A stretch of DNA of 43,085 nt from JBAXAM01 sp964565935 (GCA_964565935.1 CAZMGW010000009.1:1-43085); one strand, 5' to 3'. Counted from the stretch's first letter, positions 33,821 through 42,792 are shown. The notes: generated by a model from the sequence alone, not told the origin. Program-made: numbers and translations.

Positions 33821-34840
33821 TTATGTTTCTTGTAGCAAGATTGCAATTTGCTCCGGTGTTGGCAGCGCTCCCTTGAGATTTTTTGGAACACTTTTTGCTA
33901 TTTTATATTCAGCGATGCCTATGGGTTTATTGCTTTCCTTAAGCGTGTATTCCACCACCGCGCGATTCTTTTCTTTGCAAAGAATGATCCCAATTGAAGG
34001 ATTTTCGTTCTTGGCCCGCACCGTATCATCCAAAGCAGCCAGATAAAATTGCATTTTGCCAACATATTCGGGCAAAAACTCGCCCACCTTGAGTTCCAAA
34101 GCCACTAACGCCCGCAAATGGCGATGGTAAAGCAAAATATCGATAAAGAATTCTTTTCCGCCAACCTCCAGCTTGTATTGGCTGCCAACAAAAGCCAAAG
34201 CTCCGCCCATTTCGCGCAAAAATTTATCCATCCGCGCAAGAACCGCTTGTTCAAGCTCCTTCTCGCTATGCGATTCACTCAACTCCAGAAAGCCAAAAGT
34301 ATACTCATCTTTGATTGCAAGCTTGGCCTGGTTCTGCACCGCAACTGGCATGGTTTTGTTAAAGTTCGTCTGGTTGCTAAGAGTGCTTTCATAGGTCTTG
34401 CCTTCAATTTTGTGAGCTAAAACGTTTTTCGTCCAGCCATACTTGCGGGTCATGCGGATGTAAAATTCGCGCTCTAACATATCTTTACATCGGGTAAAAA
34501 TAATCATGTGTTTAGTCCAACTAATTTCTCCAACCAGTGGTTGGAGATTTGCAAACCGCCTGTACTCAAAATAAAATTTTCGCATATACCAAAGGTTTTG
34601 TGCCGAAAACCCGAGCATCCCAGGAAACTCTTGCTGCAAATCCCCGGCCAAACGCTCAACCACCGATTTTCCCCAACCATCCTTTTCTTGCCGCCCGACA
34701 ATCATTTTGCCGATATCCCAATAAAGTCCGATCAGCTGCCTGTTTACTGCTTTTAACGCATCATATTGCGCCGAACGGATTCGCTCTTTTAGCTTTTGTA
34801 AAAGCCTGGTATAGTCTTTGTTGAAATGAGTCGTGTTCAT
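33821..34840 (-). CDS. YhcG/DUF1016-type PDDEXK nuclease
   Basis: 339-residue protein. The N-terminal DUF1016 domain (about 10-160) has LIGLYWDIGKMIVGRQ and GFSAQNLWYMRKFY. The C-terminal PD-(D/E)XK nuclease domain is seen in FFIDILLYHRHLRALVALELKVGEF (Asp, then Glu-x-Lys) followed by GKMQFYLAALDD. Members occur as scattered accessory genes, some near restriction systems, but no restriction genes are near here. The biological role is unclear. It lies between a GNAT gene, divergently transcribed, and the ABC-F leader. Confidence 0.9.
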   Translation of the reverse strand: MNTTHFNKDYTRLLQKLKERIRSAQYDALKAVNRQLIGLYWDIGKMIVGRQEKDGWGKSVVERLAGDLQQEFPGMLGFSAQNLWYMRKFYFEYRRFANLQPLVGEISWTKHMIIFTRCKDMLEREFYIRMTRKYGWTKNVLAHKIEGKTYESTLSNQTNFNKTMPVAVQNQAKLAIKDEYTFGFLELSESHSEKELEQAVLARMDKFLREMGGALAFVGSQYKLEVGGKEFFIDILLYHRHLRALVALELKVGEFLPEYVGKMQFYLAALDDTVRAKNENPSIGIILCKEKNRAVVEYTLKESNKPIGIAEYKIAKSVPKNLKGALPTPEQIAILLQET

Positions 34841-35067
34841 AACAAGCCCCTTGTATTGCCTAGAATCTCATTATTTTACAACCGCGGGATTTGTTTTGAA
34901 CCCGGTGTTTTTTTCTAAAAACAAAATGCGCATGGGTTAAAAACCGGTCTTGTTGCCAAATTGAGAACCCTGGGGGTTGCTTTTCGCAACGGGTCAATTA
35001 TGTTTTATAAAAGAAAATGTCTGAAAAATACGCTCGCCTAAACAATAATTTTGATAAAATAAACATC

Positions 35068-35505
35068 ATGATTTTCCGCGAAATAAAAGATAAAGATATT
35101 GCCGAACTATTTGTAGTTCGAACCGCCACAGATGAAAACAATCTGTCAATTCATGAACTGAGATGTGCAGGTATAACAGAAGCTTCTGTTAAAGACAGGT
35201 TGCACACTAATTTTAAAGGATGGCTGTGTGAAAAAAATGGAAAAATCATTGGCTTTTCCATGGGCGATGGCCACACAGGAGAGATGTGGGTAATAGCCGT
35301 ATTGCCGGAACATATAAATCAAGGTATTGGATCAAAACTACTTAAATTAGTCGAAGAATGGTTGTTTGGAAAGGGGCATCGCGTGTTATGGTTAGAGACC
35401 GATGTTAATCCCAAACTCCGAGCCTATACGTTTTATAAAAAACATGGCTGGGAAGACAAAGAAATTAAAGATGGTTCGCGATATATGGTAAAAACAAGGA
35501 CTTAA
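35068..35505 (+). CDS. GNAT-family N-acetyltransferase
   Basis: 145-residue acetyltransferase-like protein. The acetyl-CoA motif A is WVIAVLPEHINQGIGSKLLKLV (Q-G-I-G type loop) and motif B follows as LWLETDVNPKLRAYTFYKKHGW. The frame extends to an ATG at 35017; the start at 35068 places the first beta strand (MIFREIKDKDIAELF) at the usual position, but neither has a clear ribosome site. Substrate unknown; small drug or metabolite acetylation is possible. Confidence 0.82.
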   Translation: MIFREIKDKDIAELFVVRTATDENNLSIHELRCAGITEASVKDRLHTNFKGWLCEKNGKIIGFSMGDGHTGEMWVIAVLPEHINQGIGSKLLKLVEEWLFGKGHRVLWLETDVNPKLRAYTFYKKHGWEDKEIKDGSRYMVKTRT

Positions 35506-35557
35506 CGCCGCGCCCCCAACAATAATCTTATGGCTCATAAAAAAAGAAGGATACCAA

Positions 35558-36223
35558 GTGGTAAACAATAATAAAATCTTTGTAGAAAAAGAGTATGGCC
35601 TGCGTTTTGACCACATTGTTGAATATCGCAACAAGGTTTGGAAGATACTAACGAAGGGATTTTTTCAAGCACTTATCCCCAAAGAAGCATCTCTTTTAGA
35701 CTTGGGAGTTGGTTATGGGGAGTTTATTAATAATATTGAAGCAAATGAAAAATTTGCTATGGATTTAAACCCCAGGGCAAAAAATTTCCTAAACAAAGAT
35801 GTTGTCTTTATAAATCAAAACTGTGCGGAAAAATGGCCCGTTGCTGAAAATTCTTTGGACGCGATTTTTTCAAGTAATTTTTTTGAACATTTAGAATCCA
35901 AGGGGCAAGTACAATTAGTTATTGAACAAGCCTACCGTGGCCTAAAGCCAAACGGGATGCTGGTGTTGGTGGGGCCAAACATTAAACACACAAAGGGAAG
36001 ATATTGGGATGTTTGGGGACATCATGTTCCCATGACAGAAAAATCCGTAAGCGAGTTATTAAAAATTTACAACTTCAAAATCGTAAAATGTATCCCTAAA
36101 TTTTTACCCTACGCCATGGGCAGCACCAGACCACTTCCTCTGTTTTTTCTTCCTTGGTATTTGAAAGCTCCATTTTTGTGGAAAATTCTGGGTAAGCAAT
36201 TTTTGATTGTGGCTAAAAAATAG
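35558..36223 (+). CDS. Class I SAM-dependent methyltransferase
   Basis: 221 residues. Motif I is LLDLGVGYGEFINNI (about 46-60), motif II-like AMDLNPRA, motif IV region LDAIFSSNFFEHL, and motif V VEQAYRGLKPNGMLVLVGPN. Similar proteins often sit in polysaccharide clusters, although none is here. A GTG start has AGAAGGA at a good distance. The C-terminal part is hydrophobic (LPLFFLPWYLKAPFLW), which suggests membrane contact. Convergent with the pentapeptide gene 11 bases away. Confidence 0.85.
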   Translation: MVNNNKIFVEKEYGLRFDHIVEYRNKVWKILTKGFFQALIPKEASLLDLGVGYGEFINNIEANEKFAMDLNPRAKNFLNKDVVFINQNCAEKWPVAENSLDAIFSSNFFEHLESKGQVQLVIEQAYRGLKPNGMLVLVGPNIKHTKGRYWDVWGHHVPMTEKSVSELLKIYNFKIVKCIPKFLPYAMGSTRPLPLFFLPWYLKAPFLWKILGKQFLIVAKK

Positions 36224-36234
36224 AACCCTGGACC

Positions 36235-36876
36235 CTAATCTTGTGAACAAGCGCCCGGCAGCCCATTTATCTGAATTTCAAAATGCTGCAGCAAATTGAT
36301 GCAATCCGGAAAGGTAAAGGTGGCTTTTTTTACGTCATTTAATGTCATGTCGATGCTGTAATTAATTGCCCCAGAAAAATCTGCTTCTGTAAGCTTAGTC
36401 CGAATAAATAAGCTTTGATGAAAATCTGTGTTGGTCAAGTTGCTTCGCGATAAATCTGCTTCTCTAAAATCGGCATCTATCGCTTTGCAATCTTGAATGT
36501 TGACTTCGGACAAATTCATTCCGAAAAAATTTGAATGGCTGATGTTGCAGGAGTAAAAACTTATCAAGCCAGACAGCCGTATCTGCGGCCATTTGGCAGG
36601 CGGCCAGTTGATCCCCATCATTTTCGAGTTGTCAAAAACCACGTCTGAAAACGCACTGTTGGTTATGATGGTTGTATTAAGAGCGCAGTGAGCAAATTCA
36701 CAATCAACAAACCTACAGTTTAACAAGCTGGCTTTATCAAAATTACAACGCTTAAACTCACATTTTTCGAACAGTTTGTTTTGGATTGTTTTTGAACTGC
36801 AATCTAGATTTTCAAAGACTTGATCGAAATGGTCGGTTTTATTGAGATCAAATAATGTTTTAGATATTGAATCCAT
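36235..36876 (-). CDS. Pentapeptide-repeat protein (Qnr/McbG-like)
   Basis: 213 residues with repeats of A/C-x-F/L-x-x at about 35-190: CEFKRCNFDKASLLNCRF, CEFAHCALN, ADFREADLSRSNLTN and ADFSG. This folds as a right-handed quadrilateral helix. The break near GINWPPAKWP and the cysteine-rich phase resemble Qnr and McbG, DNA mimics that protect gyrase and topoisomerase IV from quinolones or microcin B17. Function is inferred. parC lies 600 bases away on the same strand, though not in one operon. Confidence 0.83.
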   Translation of the reverse strand: MDSISKTLFDLNKTDHFDQVFENLDCSSKTIQNKLFEKCEFKRCNFDKASLLNCRFVDCEFAHCALNTTIITNSAFSDVVFDNSKMMGINWPPAKWPQIRLSGLISFYSCNISHSNFFGMNLSEVNIQDCKAIDADFREADLSRSNLTNTDFHQSLFIRTKLTEADFSGAINYSIDMTLNDVKKATFTFPDCINLLQHFEIQINGLPGACSQD

Positions 36877-36928
36877 TGCAAGCTCCTTCAGAACATTTTG
36901 ATCTTATCCGCTTAAAATATTGGAACGG

Positions 36929-36999
36929 CCAAAGCGGCGCAGACCGGGGGTGATTTTTGCGAGCCGCGAGGAGCCCCCCCGGTCGAGAGCAAGCTTTGG
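36929..36999. repeat. Inverted-repeat element downstream of DUF1640-like gene
   Basis: Nested complementary pairs CCAAAGC/GCTTTGG (outer, 36929-36935 and 36993-36999) and ACCGGGGG/CCCCCCGGT (inner, 36943-36950 and 36975-36983). This G+C-rich 71-bp unit stands out from the AT-rich surroundings. No coding sequence seems to be in the 238-base gap. Confidence 0.55.
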
Positions 37000-37114
37000 C
37001 AAGGAAGCTACTAAAATAAAATCTTTCCTAGCACCAAAACGTAACACAGCCCGCGTGGTTTATCTGCGTCTATCGAAAAAACAACCGCTTGCTAAAAAAA
37101 CTTACTGTTATCTG

Positions 37115-37420
37115 TTATAGTTTTATCAAAAAACCCAATATGGTCACGCTAGCCGCAATCATCCCGCCAAGCACAGCAATTGTTTTATATCCCATCTGTG
37201 CAATACTCTTGCCAGTGCGCTCTTCTGATAATTTTATTTCAGCCCCCAACGCCTTTATATCCTGCTTGGTTGCAAGATTATCATCAATCCATTCGCTCAG
37301 GTTTTTTGCTTGCTCTTTGGCGTATTTGACCTGGGTTTCCACCTGAATCTCGGTAAAACCAGCTTTTTGCAGATCTTTGGCGTACTGAAAGGTATCAAGT
37401 ACAATCGTATGTTGTGTCAT
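37115..37420 (-). CDS. Small coiled-coil membrane protein (DUF1640/CCDC90-like)
   Basis: 101 residues from the ATG at 37420 (MTQHTIVLDTFQYAKDLQKAG), which has GGGAG upstream; the ORF extends 28 residues further but without such support. An amphipathic N-terminal part, a charged coiled-coil (about 25-75, QVKYAKEQAKNL and KQDIKALGAEIKLSEERTGKS), and one C-terminal membrane span (TIAVLGGMIAASVTILGFLI) are visible. This matches DUF1640-type proteins. Role unknown. It lies about 80 bases downstream of parC. Confidence 0.75.
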   Translation of the reverse strand: MTQHTIVLDTFQYAKDLQKAGFTEIQVETQVKYAKEQAKNLSEWIDDNLATKQDIKALGAEIKLSEERTGKSIAQMGYKTIAVLGGMIAASVTILGFLIKL

Positions 37421-37500
37421 AAACCAATATCTCCCATTTGGGCATATTGTACATTTTTTTCGCTGAGATTGCATACCGTTGAAACCACTGGAGCGGATTC

Positions 37501-39747
37501 TCACTCCACCCGCACCGCATCAACACTCTGCAATCCGCGAGGCAATTTGTTCCCGCGCCTGCCACGCTCGCCCTGATACGCAGCCAAGTCGTTAAAGCTT
37601 AAAGTTAGATTGCGCTTGCCAGCCGTTAACACTAATTTATTCATCTCATTGAGCACAACCAAATCAATCAAGTATTCTTCCCGCTTTGCCGCACGCGCAG
37701 AAGGGATGCCGATAATTTTGTTGCCCTTGCCGCGACTCAAAACCGGCAAACTCGCAACGGGGAATAACAACATTCTGCCTTCGTTGGTGATGGCAGCTAA
37801 ATATTGATCGTCAACATTTGTCACCACGCGCGGGGTTAAAGCCTTGCAATTCTTCGGCACATTCAAAGTCGCCTTCCCAGCGCGATTTTTGGTATAAAGG
37901 TCTTCAAGTTTTGCAATAAATCCATAGCCGGCATCAGACGCAAGCAGAACCAATTGCTCCGGATTGCCAATAAGCACCCCTTCGAAAGTTGCTCCTGGCT
38001 CTGGGGTAAGGCGGCTAGTTAAAGGCTCCCCTTGCCCTCGCGCCGAAGGCAATTTATGTGCGGGCAGGGTGTACGTTCTCCCGTTAGAATCAATAAAAAC
38101 CGCTAATTGATTACTACGCCCCAACACCGCTTGTTTAAAACCATCACCAGATTTATAGCTTAAAGTTAGCGGATCAATTTCGTGCCCCTTCGCCACTCGG
38201 ATCCAACCTTGCTGCGACAAAACCACAGTTACCGGTTCCGCCGCGATCACCTCTTCTTCACGCAAAGCTTTTGCTTCTTCACGCACAACCAATTGCGAAC
38301 GTCTTTTATCGCCGTGCTTTTCCGCATCCTCTTGCAACTCTTGCTTAATTAAACTTTTCAAGCGCTTGGGCGAACCTAAAATTTGCTCCAACTCATCGCG
38401 CTCTTTTGCCAGCTCATCTTGCTCGCCACGAATTTTGACCTCTTCAAGCTTGGCCAGCTGTCTTAATTTTATTTCTAAGATCGCTTCGGCTTGCTCGATA
38501 CTCAGTTTGAATTTTTTGATTAAGGCGGCTTTCGGCTCATCGGCCTCGCGAATAATTTTGATTATTTCATCAATGTTGAGGTAAGCGATCATCAGCCCTT
38601 GCAAAATATGCAACCGGGCTAAAATTTTGTCGAGGCGATATTGGATTCTGCGTTTAACTGTGTCAGTGCGAAACGCCAGCCACTCTTTAAGCAGACCAAC
38701 CAGGTTTTTAACTTGCGGCTTACCATCGGTACCAATAATATTTAAATTTACTCGGTAGGAATTTTCTAAATTTGTGGTGGCAAAAAGGTGTGCCATGAGA
38801 GCCACTTTGTCAACGCGATTAGAGCGCAGAACGATGACAATTCGGGTTGGGCTTTCATGATCGGATTCATCGCGGATATCAACCACCATCGGCAGCTTCT
38901 TCGCCTGCATTTGCGCAGCGATTTGCTCTTGAATCTTGGCGCCAGAAACTTGGTAGGGCAGCGCGGTGATTATTATTTCTTCGTCTTCTTCTTTATAAAC
39001 CGCGCGGATTTTTATCGAGCCGTTACCCGTACGATACATTTCTAAAATTTCATTTTTTGGGGTGACAATCTCGGCGCCCGTTGGAAAATCAGGACCTTTG
39101 ATGAGCTTGCCAACCTCCGCGAGCGTCGCATCTGGATTATCAAGCAACAAAACGCATGCGGCAGCAACCTCGCGTAAATTGTGCGGCGGAATGTCAGTCG
39201 CCATACCAACGGCGATACCGGTGGTTCCGTTTAGCAACACATTGGGCAAGCGCGCAGGCATTAACTTTGGTTCTGACAAAGTACCATCAAAATTCGGAAC
39301 CCAATTAACAGTCCCCTGTTCGAGTTCGCGCAACAAAACTTCAGCATACGGAGTAAGGCGCGATTCGGTATAGCGCATCGCAGCGAACGATTTTGGGTCG
39401 TCCATCGATCCCCAGTTGCCCTGACCATCAACCAGCGGATAGCGATAGGAAAAATTTTGAGCCATCAGCACCATCGCCTCGTAACAGGCCGAATCGCCAT
39501 GCGGATGATATTTACCCAAAACGTCACCGACCGTGCGTGCGGATTTTTTGAACTTAGCGGTATTTTTTAGGCCCAGTTCAGACATCGCGTAAATAATGCG
39601 ACGTTGTACCGGTTTTAGCCCGTCGCCGATATGCGGCAGGGCACGGTCTAAAATAACGTACATTGAATAATCAAGATACGCCTTCTCAGTAAAAACTTTT
39701 AATGGCTGCTGTTCGATATTGGCAAGTGCTGTTACTGCTGCGGGCAT
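37501..39747 (-). CDS. parC: DNA topoisomerase IV subunit A ParC
   Basis: Breakage-reunion subunit that decatenates daughter chromosomes with ParE. The N-terminal winged-helix segment has GKYHPHGDSACYEAM with wild-type Ser86 and Glu90 at the quinolone-resistance positions, and the catalytic Tyr126 in FAAMRYTES. The tower region and a beta-pinwheel C-terminal domain follow. At 748 residues it matches ParC rather than GyrA (which would be near 870 with GyrA-box). AGAAGAG precedes the ATG. parE is not next to it. Confidence 0.97.
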   Translation of the reverse strand: MPAAVTALANIEQQPLKVFTEKAYLDYSMYVILDRALPHIGDGLKPVQRRIIYAMSELGLKNTAKFKKSARTVGDVLGKYHPHGDSACYEAMVLMAQNFSYRYPLVDGQGNWGSMDDPKSFAAMRYTESRLTPYAEVLLRELEQGTVNWVPNFDGTLSEPKLMPARLPNVLLNGTTGIAVGMATDIPPHNLREVAAACVLLLDNPDATLAEVGKLIKGPDFPTGAEIVTPKNEILEMYRTGNGSIKIRAVYKEEDEEIIITALPYQVSGAKIQEQIAAQMQAKKLPMVVDIRDESDHESPTRIVIVLRSNRVDKVALMAHLFATTNLENSYRVNLNIIGTDGKPQVKNLVGLLKEWLAFRTDTVKRRIQYRLDKILARLHILQGLMIAYLNIDEIIKIIREADEPKAALIKKFKLSIEQAEAILEIKLRQLAKLEEVKIRGEQDELAKERDELEQILGSPKRLKSLIKQELQEDAEKHGDKRRSQLVVREEAKALREEEVIAAEPVTVVLSQQGWIRVAKGHEIDPLTLSYKSGDGFKQAVLGRSNQLAVFIDSNGRTYTLPAHKLPSARGQGEPLTSRLTPEPGATFEGVLIGNPEQLVLLASDAGYGFIAKLEDLYTKNRAGKATLNVPKNCKALTPRVVTNVDDQYLAAITNEGRMLLFPVASLPVLSRGKGNKIIGIPSARAAKREEYLIDLVVLNEMNKLVLTAGKRNLTLSFNDLAAYQGERGRRGNKLPRGLQSVDAVRVE

Positions 39748-40044
39748 AAATTTTCTCTTCTTGGAATTAATTTTTATTTCGATGGGCAGGGTGTTCCGGT
39801 AGACACAACTCAGTCTGCGTTGCCAAGATCGTGCTCTAATTTTCGCAGGCTAAAGCCTGCGGCTACCGGATTCAAAACGGATCCCGCCGTCTCGGTCCTC
39901 AATTTATCAAGATACGCGGTATAATAAAAGGATTTTGGGTTGGCGACAACTTAAATAGGCTGGTTGCTCTTTTAGGGAATTAAACAGCAGGGGACCAGAA
40001 ATAACTGATAAAAACAAAAGGCTAAAAAACGGTTTTGCTTGTTA
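39748..40044. other. Non-coding spacer between parC and unknown gene
   Basis: The 380-base gap holds a REP-like element bounded by TCCGGTAG and CTACCGGA (about 39802-39870), a TATAAT at 39920-39925 without a matching -35, and the terminator at 40053-40076. I see no ORF with a ribosome site and no tRNA. Confidence 0.5.
39842..39867. repeat. REP-like hairpin, GGTAGCC..GCTTTAGC family, copy 2
   Basis: CGCAGGC-TAAA-GCCTGCG followed by GCTACC. The reverse complement begins GGTAGCCGCAGGCTTTAGCC and parallels the element at 23475-23503, with compensating stem changes. The outer pair TCCGGTAG/CTACCGGA makes it part of a larger inverted repeat. Confidence 0.65.
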
Positions 40045-40052
40045 CAAAAAAA

Positions 40053-40076
40053 TGGGGAGAAGTTGCCTTCTCCCCA
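40053..40076 (-). terminator. Rho-independent terminator after unknown gene
   Basis: TGGGGAGAAG-TTGC-CTTCTCCCCA, a perfect 10-bp stem. Read on minus it is followed by ATTTTTTTG. It lies 51 bases beyond the stop of the minus-strand gene at 40128. Confidence 0.9.
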
Positions 40077-40127
40077 AATGCAACCAAAAAAGCATTACAG
40101 CATAACAATGCAAACCCATTATCTATA

Positions 40128-40580
40128 TTATATCTTCGGACTCTCGCGAGATTGTCGTTCTGCCATCTTCTTTTTTAGTGCCTCGGCCAGTGGTGATGGT
40201 GGTTTGGAACCCCTGGCAACCTGCGCTTGTGTTGTACTATGGGTTTTGATGTATTTACTACACACGTCTTCGGCTGTATCGAGCTCTTTCCACAATGTTT
40301 TAGCCTCAGGATCATTCCTAATGGCAACAGTCTGCTCTTTTATTTCCTTCATTGTGGTTAAAACCCTTGCTGGATCTGCACCACCCGTACGATATTTTTC
40401 TAGCAACGTAGCCATCTCCTGCACAGTTTCGGGCGCATTTTCAATCTCAGGAAAAGCACCTCTAATCACCATTTCAAAAGATATAAGATCACGCCCAGCT
40501 TCTTTCCTAAAATCTGTGGGTGCATCTATCTCTTTTATCTCTTTTTTCTCTTTTTTCTTTAAGAAAGACAGTTGTGGCAT
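40128..40580 (-). CDS. Unknown cytoplasmic protein, 150 residues
   Basis: Not recognised. From the ATG at 40580 (AGAGGA ribosome site; the ORF extends further without support) the protein reads MPQLSFLKKKEKKEIKEI, a lysine-rich start, followed by a mainly helical middle (about 45-120). The C-terminal 25 residues are polar with Ser, Pro, Lys and Arg (PPSPLAEALKKKMAERQ). No signal peptide or membrane span. It has its own terminator and a -10-like CATAAT upstream. A secreted effector is conceivable, but nothing shows this. Confidence 0.7.
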   Translation of the reverse strand: MPQLSFLKKKEKKEIKEIDAPTDFRKEAGRDLISFEMVIRGAFPEIENAPETVQEMATLLEKYRTGGADPARVLTTMKEIKEQTVAIRNDPEAKTLWKELDTAEDVCSKYIKTHSTTQAQVARGSKPPSPLAEALKKKMAERQSRESPKI

Positions 40581-40729
40581 TTTATTATCCTCTTTTGATT
40601 TGATTATGATCTGCTTTTTATTAAATATAATACAATTGTACAACAAATAAGAATTATTGCAAAAAAAATTTAGGGCCAAAATGGCGTATCGCCTTGAATC
40701 CCAACAACAATACTGCTATAAACAATCCA

Positions 40730-41938
40730 ATGATCTCAGCAACAACATTTTTTGCCACCTGTCCTAAAAACCTTGAGGGGTTGCTTGAAGACGAACTGCG
40801 CTCGTTGGGCGCAAAAAGCACCAAGCAAACCGTTGCTGGCGTGAAGTTCACTGGCGATTTGGCTTTTGCTTACCGGGCGTGCCTGTGGTCCCGTTTGGCC
40901 AATCGTATTTTGTTGCCTTTGGCTGAATTTAACGCCGCGGATGCAGCTGCTTTATACGACGGCGTGCGGCGAATAAAATGGTTGGATCATTTGCGCTCCA
41001 CCGACAGTTTTGTTGTTGATTTTTCAGGAGTTTCTTCCACAATAAAAAATTCTCATTTTGGCGCGCTTAAAGTTAAAGATGCCATCGTTGATCAAATTCG
41101 CGAACGCACCGGCACGCGGCCCAACATCAACAAAGACGATCCAGATCTGCGCATCAACGTTTATCTTTATCACGAAACCGCAACCATCAGCATCGATTTG
41201 TCCGGCGAAAGCCTGCATAAGCGTGGCTATCGAGAAGAAGCGGGCGCAGCCCCGCTAAAAGAAAATTTAGCCGCAGCAATTTTATATCGCAGCAAATGGC
41301 TTGAATTTGCCAAGCAAGGCAAGCCCCTGCTTGATCCCATGTGCGGCTCGGGAACAATTTTGATTGAGGGCGCGATGATGGCGCAGGATTATGCGCCGGG
41401 ACTATTGCGCAAAAATTTTGGTTTCAGCAAATGGCTGCATCATGCGCCACAAATTTGGCAAGAGTTGCGGAAAGAGGCTGAAGAGCGACGCAAGGCTGGC
41501 GCGCAACAGCTGAAAGCAGAAATTCGCGGTTATGACACCGACCCAAAAATGGTCGGCATTGCCCGCCGCAATATTGCCGATGCTGGCTTAGAAAACACGA
41601 TTGATGTGGTGGTCAAAGAAGTAAATAAATTTACGCCACCGACTCATCACGGCAACCAATACGGAATAATTGTTACCAATCCGCCTTACGGCGAGCGCTT
41701 AACTGGACCCGGTGATTTAACTCAATTTTATCGTGATTTTGGCGCGGTTTTACGCGAGCGCTTTTCAAACTGGGAAATGGCGATGCTCGCGGGTAACCCA
41801 GAGCTAGGAAAAGCCCTGGGCATTCATTCATACAAACAATACGGGTTTTTCAACGGTACCATTGCCTGCAAACTGCTGCTGTTTCATCTCACCGAAGAAA
41901 ATTTTTATCGCCGGCGGGAAGCGACTTCGCCGGCTTAG
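40730..41938 (+). CDS. rlmL: 23S rRNA (guanine-2445-N2)-methyltransferase RlmL, without RlmK domain
   Basis: THUMP domain (about residues 45-160) plus SAM methyltransferase domain. Motifs: LDPMCGSGTILIEGAMMA (motif I), RGYDTDPKMVGIARRN and the catalytic IVTNPPYGERL (NPPY). It modifies G2445 of 23S rRNA. E. coli RlmKL is a 702-residue fusion of RlmL and RlmK; this protein stops at 402 residues, so the RlmK half (m7G2069) is lacking. The frame has a TTG at 40694, but the ATG at 40730 gives the usual N-terminus (MISATTFFATCPKNLEGLL). The last residues are encoded by a GC-rich hairpin. Confidence 0.9.
   Translation: MISATTFFATCPKNLEGLLEDELRSLGAKSTKQTVAGVKFTGDLAFAYRACLWSRLANRILLPLAEFNAADAAALYDGVRRIKWLDHLRSTDSFVVDFSGVSSTIKNSHFGALKVKDAIVDQIRERTGTRPNINKDDPDLRINVYLYHETATISIDLSGESLHKRGYREEAGAAPLKENLAAAILYRSKWLEFAKQGKPLLDPMCGSGTILIEGAMMAQDYAPGLLRKNFGFSKWLHHAPQIWQELRKEAEERRKAGAQQLKAEIRGYDTDPKMVGIARRNIADAGLENTIDVVVKEVNKFTPPTHHGNQYGIIVTNPPYGERLTGPGDLTQFYRDFGAVLRERFSNWEMAMLAGNPELGKALGIHSYKQYGFFNGTIACKLLLFHLTEENFYRRREATSPA
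41910..41934. repeat. GC-rich hairpin at the 3' end of rlmL
   Basis: GCCGGCG - 11 bases - CGCCGGC, a perfect 7-bp GC stem that ends 2 bases before the rlmL stop codon TAG. It is followed closely by AAGCA/TGCTT (41941-41954) and a T-run, a weak terminator. The stem may be part of a small inserted repeat. Confidence 0.5.
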
Positions 41939-42003
41939 ATAAGCAGCTCTGCTTTTTGGCGCTTGATTTATTCTTCCTGTTGAAAGCCAAAATAATGCCT
42001 TTT

Positions 42004-42792
42004 TTATCGAGAGGCAACCGAAACAACATAGGGGCCCACACTAACTTTTTCCCTAGAAGCTTCTTCGGAGGCACACGAAATAGGATTGGAACACGCTTCC
42101 CAAGTTTCTACAACTCTTTCGCCAAAACCATCGCCCGGCCCATCTGCTAAAAAGCCTAACTCATCGTCTCCGCCAAAAGCGCCTACATCTTCTACGACCC
42201 CTATTTCCCTTCGCCGCCCTTCTTCGACAACCGCAAAGCCCTCTACAAAACAGACCCCATTTTTCTTAAATCTCTTGGCTTTTTTATGAAATTTCTGTGT
42301 TTCTTTACAAAGCCCCTTCACCTCTCTTGATATCTCTGGATTGGCCTCAAGCCACTTTTTATGTTTTTTAATCAGCTTGGAGAAGCTATCAGAAGCGCAA
42401 GAATAAAGCCTTCGTTCAAACAGGCTTTTTCCACGATAATAAAGGATTCTTGCGCTCTCTTCTTGATGGCATTTAAGCCATGTCCCGTGTTCCGCAATAA
42501 CACGGTCTAAAACGGCAATTGCGTCTTGATATCTCTCCGCCTGAAAATAGGCCATCCCGAGGGAATAGAGGATTTCGGCGTGGCGCGTTGGGTTGTCTTG
42601 AAGCCACGAATCATTTGTGTCAATAAACTGCTGGGAAAAATCAATCGCCTCTTGCTCTTTTCCCCCTTCCTGAAAAAGGCTTACTGCTGCGGCATATTCT
42701 TCTTCTGGCGGCGCACCCCAAGCTCCTGTTGCAAAGCCTAGAGAGACACAACACATTAGCGCGATAAAAGTTAATTTGATTAGTTTTCTCAT
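42004..42792 (-). CDS. Secreted TPR-like protein of unknown function
   Basis: 262 residues. The signal peptide is MRKLIKLTFIALMCCVSLGF.. with cleavage after WGA or nearby. Residues about 30-165 form TPR-like helical pairs: EILYSLGMAYFQAERYQDAIAVLDRVI and RILYYRGKSLFERRLYSCASDSFSKLI. The C-terminal 80 residues are acidic and glycine-rich (GAFGGDDELGFLADGPGDGFG) with no recognised fold. A PmrA-box-like promoter lies 50 bases upstream. The position, signal and promoter suggest an envelope or exported protein. Not homologous to anything I can name. Confidence 0.75.
   Translation of the reverse strand: MRKLIKLTFIALMCCVSLGFATGAWGAPPEEEYAAAVSLFQEGGKEQEAIDFSQQFIDTNDSWLQDNPTRHAEILYSLGMAYFQAERYQDAIAVLDRVIAEHGTWLKCHQEESARILYYRGKSLFERRLYSCASDSFSKLIKKHKKWLEANPEISREVKGLCKETQKFHKKAKRFKKNGVCFVEGFAVVEEGRRREIGVVEDVGAFGGDDELGFLADGPGDGFGERVVETWEACSNPISCASEEASREKVSVGPYVVSVASR

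Noticed and set aside
39876..40044. Small RNA gene after TATAAT at 39920
   Set aside because: No matching -35 and no plus-strand T-run after the hairpin at 40053.
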